Under the pieces are notes generated by a model. That model worked only from the letters and a program-made list of their open reading frames with translations. It had not been told where the DNA came from and searched no databases. Below are positions 59,613 through 64,000 of a stretch of 64,000 bases of DNA, piece by piece (position 1 is the first letter of the stretch; every line of letters begins with the position of its first letter). The translations under genes and the position numbers were made by a program. The DNA is from Pseudomonas sputi (GTDB lineage Bacteria; Pseudomonadota; Gammaproteobacteria; Pseudomonadales; Pseudomonadaceae), in assembly GCF_021603585.1 (NCBI RefSeq), contig NZ_BQHI01000007.1, positions 124,001 through 188,000 on the forward strand, written 5' to 3'.

Positions 59613-60160
59613 GCACCTCGTGCCTGCTTAAGTAGGTCATTCAGGAATAGTTTGAGATCAGGTTTCTGGACCTGGTCGGCAAGTATAGGGACTTCGCCCT
59701 TTCTAAAGAACCCTTTGCACAAAATTTAACCAGCTGTGGAGAACTCGCGGTTAAAAGAATAAAAAAGAGAGAAATTTATAAAACCTTTGTTTTAAAGCTT
59801 ATTCTTACTGCCCTAGATTTCTGTGGATAGATCCATACAAGCCTTTGTTTTCAATATGTACAGCGATTCAAAACCCTGTGGCCATGTCGGCATGAGGCCC
59901 TTGGATAACCGGTGTAAGCCTGTGGATGAAAGGGGCTGTTATCCACAGAGGCAGTTATGTCCAGTTTTCAGGCCCTGTTATCAACTGCCCTTAGCGACAG
60001 TTATTCACAGGGCTTAATCCACAGAAATCGGATGAATGAAGGAATCGCGGACACGGAAAATCCGCTCAGGAACAGAAATCTGTCCGGCAATGGAGGAAGG
60101 AAATACGAGGAAAGAGGACAGACAGGTCGCGAACGGACCTGCCTGTGGACAACGGAAGGA
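59613..60160. other. Gene-free, AT-rich, DnaA-box-rich region (origin-like)
   Basis: This stretch holds no convincing gene. It has an AT-rich block at about 59751-59810, an exact DnaA box TTATCCACA at 59939-59947, TTATTCACA at 60001-60009, and one-mismatch boxes at 59735-59743, 59822-59830, 59921-59929, 60015-60023 and 60144-60152. The mix of an AT-rich tract next to several DnaA boxes is the layout of a replication origin. It must also hold the mnmG promoter. The main Pseudomonas origin lies between rpmH and dnaA, outside the window. Confidence 0.6.
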
Positions 60161-61531
60161 CTACTTACCGATGCAGAAGCTGGAAAAAATTCGTCCCAGC
60201 AAATCATCGGAGCTGAAGGCGCCGGTGATTTCCCCAAGGCACTGCTGGGCCTGGCGCAGGTCTTCGGCCAGTAATTCACCCGCTCCCGCCAATGTCAGCT
60301 GAGCACGTCCATGTTCCAGGGCATCACTGGCATGACGCAGGGCTTCCAGGTGCCGGCGGCGTGCGCTGAAGCTGCTTTCCGATGTTTGTTCATAGCCCAT
60401 GCAGGCTTTGAGGTGATCACGTAGCAGGTCCAGACCTTCACCGGCAGACTTGGCGCTCAGGCTGATGGTCACATGGCCATCGTCACTGACTTCCAAGGCA
60501 ATGGGCTCACCGGAAAGATCGGCCTTGTTACGGATCAGCGTGACCTTCGCCGGATCTGGCCGGGTTTCAAGGAATTCCGGCCACAGGGCGAACGGATCGG
60601 CGGCCTCTGGCGCAGTGGCATCGACGACCAGCAGCACTCGGTCAGCTTCGCCAATGGCTTTCAACGCTCGTTCAACGCCGATCTTTTCCACATGATCATC
60701 GGTATCACGCAGACCGGCGGTGTCCACAACATGCAGCGGCATGCCATCGATGTGGATATGTTCGCGCAGGATGTCCCGAGTGGTGCCGGCTATTTCGGTC
60801 ACGATCGCGGCTTCACGACCGGCCAGTGCGTTCAGCAGGCTGGATTTTCCGGCATTCGGACGACCGGCAATCACCACGGTCATGCCGTCACGCAGCAACG
60901 CGCCCTGCCCGGCTTCGCGCAATACGGTGGATAACTCGTTACGAACCTTGTCGAGCATGCTCAGGACGTGGCCATCGGCGAGGAAGTCGATTTCTTCTTC
61001 CGGGAAGTCGATAGCTGCTTCGACATAGATCCGCAGGCCAATCAGCTGTTCGGTAAGGTTATGCACACGTTGGGAAAATGCACCCTGCAATGAACGCAGG
61101 GCATTGCGCGCGGCCTGTGCAGAACTGGCTTCGATCAAGTCGGCGATCGCCTCGGCCTGGGCCAGGTCGAGTTTGTCATTGAGAAAGGCGCGTTCGCTGA
61201 ATTCTCCAGGGCGTGCCAGACGACAGCCCAGTTCCAGGCAACGTTTGAGCAACATATCGAGAACGATCGGGCCGCCGTGGCCCTGCAGTTCCAGTACGTC
61301 TTCGCCGGTGAACGAGTTCGGCCCGGGGAAATACAGCGCCAGACCTTCATCCAGCACCTGTTGATCGTCACTGAAGAACGGGCCGTAGTGGGCAAACCGC
61401 GGTTTCAGCTCGCGGCCGCTGATGGCTTTGGCCGCAACGCTGGCCAGCGGCCCGGAAATTCGAACGATGCCAACGCCGCCACGGCCCTGGGCGGTAGCGA
61501 CGGCAGCGATGGTTTCACGAGGAGCGCTCAT
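60161..61531 (-). CDS. mnmE: tRNA U34 modification GTPase MnmE
   Basis: GTPase partner of MnmG; 456 aa. It shows an N-terminal tetrahydrofolate-binding domain (about 1-118), a helical domain interrupted by a G domain (about 215-375) with [15 protein letters not shown] and N-K-A-D, and the C-terminal F-C-I-G-K with the functional Cys. I placed the start at 61531 (M-S-A-P-R-E-T-I); the open frame has six further upstream codons. A terminator of yidC lies 33 bp upstream. Confidence 0.97.
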   Translation of the reverse strand: MSAPRETIAAVATAQGRGGVGIVRISGPLASVAAKAISGRELKPRFAHYGPFFSDDQQVLDEGLALYFPGPNSFTGEDVLELQGHGGPIVLDMLLKRCLELGCRLARPGEFSERAFLNDKLDLAQAEAIADLIEASSAQAARNALRSLQGAFSQRVHNLTEQLIGLRIYVEAAIDFPEEEIDFLADGHVLSMLDKVRNELSTVLREAGQGALLRDGMTVVIAGRPNAGKSSLLNALAGREAAIVTEIAGTTRDILREHIHIDGMPLHVVDTAGLRDTDDHVEKIGVERALKAIGEADRVLLVVDATAPEAADPFALWPEFLETRPDPAKVTLIRNKADLSGEPIALEVSDDGHVTISLSAKSAGEGLDLLRDHLKACMGYEQTSESSFSARRRHLEALRHASDALEHGRAQLTLAGAGELLAEDLRQAQQCLGEITGAFSSDDLLGRIFSSFCIGK

Positions 61532-61563
61532 AAACCGGTATCCAGACAAAAATGGCAGATAGC

Positions 61564-61588
61564 AAAACGCCCCACTAGGGGGCGTTTT
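61564..61588. terminator. Terminator between yidC and mnmE
   Basis: A 10-bp perfect stem AAAACGCCCC / GGGGCGTTTT with a five-base loop lies 24 bp after the yidC stop on the minus strand. The stem ends in U residues on the minus transcript. Confidence 0.9.
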
Positions 61589-61612
61589 GAGTGGTGTTAT
61601 CCACAGAGTAAG

Positions 61613-63295
61613 TTACGCCTCGGCTTTTTTCGTCGCCGCTTCGATCTTACGCGTGATGTACCACTGTTGGGCAATCGACAGGCAGTTGTTCACAACCCAG
61701 TACAGCACCAGACCAGCCGGGAACCACAGGAAGAAGAAGGTGAAGATGATCGGCATCATTTTCATCACCTTGGCCTGCATCGGATCCGGAGGTGTAGGGT
61801 TCAGACGCTGCTGGATGAACATGGTTGCGCCCATGATGATCGGCAGGATGAAGAACGGATCCTTGATCGACAGGTCGGTAATCCACAGCATGAATGGCGC
61901 CTGACGCATTTCCACGCTTTCCAGCAGAACCCAGTACAGGGAAAGGAAAACCGGCATCTGCACCAGGATCGGCAAGCAGCCACCCAGTGGATTGATCTTC
62001 TCTTTCTTGTACAGCTCCATCATGGCTTGCGACATTTTCTGCCGGTCATCGCCATGTTGCTCTTTCAGTGCAGCCAGTTTCGGAGCCACGGCGCGCATGC
62101 GGGCCATCGACTTGTAGCTGGCGGCCGACAGAGGGAAGAAAATCCCTTTGATCAGCATGGTCAGGAAGATGATCGACCAGCCCCAGTTGCCGACGATGCT
62201 GTGGATATGTTGCAACAGCCAGAAGATTGGCTGGGCAATGAACCACAGAATGCCGTAGTCGACGGTCAGTTCCAGACCTGGGGACAACTCTTTCAGCACC
62301 GCCTGGCTTTTCGGACCGGCGTACAGAACAGCACTGGTTTCGACTTTCGCACCCGGTGCAGCGGTCAGCGACGGACCGGTGTAACCGATGATGTAGTTGT
62401 CTTTGCTGTCTTTACGGGTCTGGACGATGTTGTTTTCGCCCTTCGGAGCAACCCATGCCGTCACGAAGTAGTGTTGCAGCCAGGCTACCCAACCACCGGT
62501 CACGGTTTCCTTAAGCTGAGCCTTGTCCATGTCTTTCATGGACACTTTCTTGTACGGCTCGGAACTTGTCCACAGGGCGGCACCCAGGTAAGTCGCGGTA
62601 CCGGTAGCAGTTGTGGACGAAGGATCGGCGCTGGCGTCGCGTTTCAGCTGGACAAACATCGAACCGGACCAAGGCTGAGCGCTCTGGTTATCGATCAGAT
62701 AGGTCACGGTCACGTCATACAGGCCACGTTTCAGAGTGAAACGCTTGATGTAATTGACGCCGTCCTTGCTGAACTTCAGGTCGACGACCAGTTGATCCTG
62801 GCCGTCAGCCAGTTGATAAGTCTTCTTCTCCGAGGAGTAGATCGGACGACCGGCCGGGTTTGCATCCGGGCCGTTGGTGCCAATCAGGCCGCTCTGTGCC
62901 AGATAGGTACGTTCGCCACCGTTGTCGAATAGCTGGAATGGAACGTCCGGACGATCCTGACGGCGTGGATACAGCGGCAAGGTCAGTTGGGCAACATCAC
63001 CACCTTGTGGATCGATCGCGAGATCGAGCACGTCGGTCTTGATCTGGATCAGATCCTTGCTGACGGCGACCGGCGTTTCGGCAGGTGCGCTGGTATCGCT
63101 TGCGGCGCGCGGAATATCGTCACTGGCAGCAGCATTATTGCCAGTGGCGGTGTCCGGCAAACCGGATGTAGTCGTACTGGAAGCAACATTCTGAGTCGGC
63201 AGGGCAGCCTGGCCATAGTCCTGGTTCCATTTAAGGACCATGACGTAGGACACGATTGCCAGGGCGACGATCAGGATCGTGCGTTTGATATCCAT
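61613..63295 (-). CDS. yidC: Membrane protein insertase YidC
   Basis: Inserts and folds inner-membrane proteins, alone or with SecYEG; 560 aa. It has an N-terminal membrane anchor (about 6-24), a large periplasmic beta-sandwich domain (about 60-340) and a conserved C-terminal five-helix insertase core with the hydrophilic-groove Arg in S-Y-K-S-M-A-R-M-R and P-L-G-G-C-L-P-I-L-V-Q-M-P. ATP synthase subunit c, encoded nearby, is a known YidC client in other bacteria. It lies 2 bp after yidD. Confidence 0.97.
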   Translation of the reverse strand: MDIKRTILIVALAIVSYVMVLKWNQDYGQAALPTQNVASSTTTSGLPDTATGNNAAASDDIPRAASDTSAPAETPVAVSKDLIQIKTDVLDLAIDPQGGDVAQLTLPLYPRRQDRPDVPFQLFDNGGERTYLAQSGLIGTNGPDANPAGRPIYSSEKKTYQLADGQDQLVVDLKFSKDGVNYIKRFTLKRGLYDVTVTYLIDNQSAQPWSGSMFVQLKRDASADPSSTTATGTATYLGAALWTSSEPYKKVSMKDMDKAQLKETVTGGWVAWLQHYFVTAWVAPKGENNIVQTRKDSKDNYIIGYTGPSLTAAPGAKVETSAVLYAGPKSQAVLKELSPGLELTVDYGILWFIAQPIFWLLQHIHSIVGNWGWSIIFLTMLIKGIFFPLSAASYKSMARMRAVAPKLAALKEQHGDDRQKMSQAMMELYKKEKINPLGGCLPILVQMPVFLSLYWVLLESVEMRQAPFMLWITDLSIKDPFFILPIIMGATMFIQQRLNPTPPDPMQAKVMKMMPIIFTFFFLWFPAGLVLYWVVNNCLSIAQQWYITRKIEAATKKAEA

Positions 63296-63297
63296 GA

Positions 63298-63543
63298 TTA
63301 CTCGGCCATCGAAGAAGAACGGGAGGTAGGGATAGGTGGAACCGGGTCATAACCACCGGGATTCCACGGATGACAGCGACCTAAACGACGAAAGGTCAGC
63401 CAGCCACCGCGCAGAAGGCCATGATTTTCGATGGCTTCATACGCGTAGCAAGAACAACTGGGGTAGAAACGACAGTGACTGGCCATCAGGGGACTAATGG
63501 CGTAGCGATAAAACTGGATCGGAACGAGTGCCAGTTTACGCAT
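63298..63543 (-). CDS. yidD: Membrane protein insertion efficiency factor YidD
   Basis: The 81-aa protein has an N-terminal amphipathic helix and the family cysteine motif [11 protein letters not shown], then [23 protein letters not shown]. It helps YidC-dependent insertion. It overlaps rnpA by 8 bp and precedes yidC by 2 bp. Confidence 0.95.
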   Translation of the reverse strand: MRKLALVPIQFYRYAISPLMASHCRFYPSCSCYAYEAIENHGLLRGGWLTFRRLGRCHPWNPGGYDPVPPIPTSRSSSMAE

Positions 63544-63937
63544 CTGGACTGTCTACCCCTACAGTTTCGGTTTTGACTGCTGGTACCGGCTTGTTGCGTG
63601 CCAGACGTTTCCAGAGTTTGCCGAAATGCTGAATCAATTCGGGGTTATCTACGTCACCCAAACCTTTGCGCGCGACGATAACGATGTCCCAACCGACCAG
63701 TGAATCCTGGTGCAGCCGAAACGATTCGCGCATAAGACGTTTGAGGCGATTGCGCTCGACGGAGAGCTTGACGCTCTTTTTCCCGATAACCAGCCCGAGA
63801 CGGGGGTGATCGAGATCGTTGTTGCGCGCAAGGAGCAGGAGATTTTTCCCCGGAACCTTGCCGGTAGGGGAGTCAAAGACTGCCTTGAAATGCCGGGGTG
63901 TAAGCAGACGCTTTTCCCGACTGAAGTCCTGACTCAC
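63536..63937 (-). CDS. rnpA: Ribonuclease P protein component
   Basis: Basic protein cofactor of the RNase P ribozyme, which trims tRNA 5' ends; 133 aa. The signature A-V-E-R-N-R-type segment appears as [17 protein letters not shown] chose the GTG at 63937 ([10 protein letters not shown]), as in other Pseudomonas RnpA proteins and lying after the rpmH stop. The GGAG right before it is closer than usual for a ribosome-binding site. An upstream GTG at 63973 lies inside rpmH and is unlikely. Confidence 0.94.
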   Translation of the reverse strand: MSQDFSREKRLLTPRHFKAVFDSPTGKVPGKNLLLLARNNDLDHPRLGLVIGKKSVKLSVERNRLKRLMRESFRLHQDSLVGWDIVIVARKGLGDVDNPELIQHFGKLWKRLARNKPVPAVKTETVGVDSPDA

Positions 63938-63953
63938 CTCCAGTGCCGGATTA

Positions 63954-64000
63954 TCAAACTGCCAGACGCGCACGACCTTTGGCGCGACGACGCGACAGGA
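63954..64000 (-). CDS. rpmH: 50S ribosomal protein L34, 3' end only
   Basis: The last 14 codons and the stop of a minus-strand gene are present at the right edge, reading [14 protein letters not shown]. This is the C-terminus of ribosomal protein L34, which is always upstream of rnpA. The stop is 16 bp before the rnpA start. dnaA and oriC are expected just to the right. Confidence 0.93.
   Translation of the reverse strand, partial: LSRRRAKGRARLAV

Noticed and set aside
59823-60274. Small plus-strand open frames between mnmG and mnmE
   Set aside because: They run across the DnaA boxes, have no ribosome-binding site and no protein features.

Overview
The window comes from a Pseudomonas chromosome, most likely the P. 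fluorescens group. It has high GC, very short gaps between genes, and protein sequences and gene order that match the origin-proximal end of known Pseudomonas genomes. The right edge holds rnpA and the 3' end of rpmH, so the conventional rpmH-dnaA origin should lie just outside. No rRNA, tRNA, CRISPR array, insertion sequence or phage gene was seen. Assignments rest on reading the translations and on recalled synteny with P. aeruginosa PAO1; no database search was run.

Region 1 (1-10136) is a zinc-starvation locus. It holds two COG0523 (CobW-like) GTPases, a DUF1826 protein, two small secreted proteins, an AMIN/Amidase_3 cell-wall amidase, and a tightly coupled operon of folE2, a metal ABC transporter (ATPase, permease, binding protein), a gamma-carbonic anhydrase and a second dihydroorotase. 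Two strong Zur-type operators (3176-3190 and 4879-4893) lie in the two divergent promoter regions. The logic is metal sparing: scavenge zinc, insert it into selected proteins, and replace zinc enzymes with paralogues.

Region 2 (10140-22493) holds a DUF3617 protein, cardiolipin synthase, a CFA-synthase-like methyltransferase, a lipoamide dehydrogenase, an Lrp regulator and a LysE exporter. In its middle is a four-gene operon (13649-19597) with three SPFH/HflK-HflC-like membrane proteins, one carrying a histidine-rich N-terminus, and a heavy-metal P-type ATPase. The genes overlap by 4 bp each, and a degenerate Zur-like box sits just upstream. This is the least-described system in the window.

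Region 3 (22490-40080) is cell-surface polysaccharide. Genes rmd, gmd, wbpW, wzm, wzt, wbpX, wbpY and wbpZ form the D-rhamnan (A-band/common polysaccharide antigen) cluster: GDP-D-rhamnose synthesis, three rhamnosyltransferases and an ABC exporter. Divergent from it are two related glycosyltransferases, an acyltransferase and a methyltransferase that probably modify or complete the same polymer. Beyond them lie a DUF3142 lipoprotein and a large TPR-like periplasmic protein.

Region 4 (40085-43811) holds a PNPOx-FNR-ferredoxin fusion, a glutathione transferase and a LysR regulator.

Region 5 (43829-64000) is the conserved core near the origin, all on the minus strand: glmS, glmR, glmU, the nine-gene atp operon, parB-parA, rsmG-mnmG, mnmE, yidC, yidD, rnpA and rpmH. 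Three parS-like ParB sites sit far from parAB, inside genes of regions 1 and 2. Exact DnaA boxes are concentrated in the right-hand 25 kb, with a 548-bp gene-free, AT-rich, DnaA-box-rich stretch between mnmG and mnmE.
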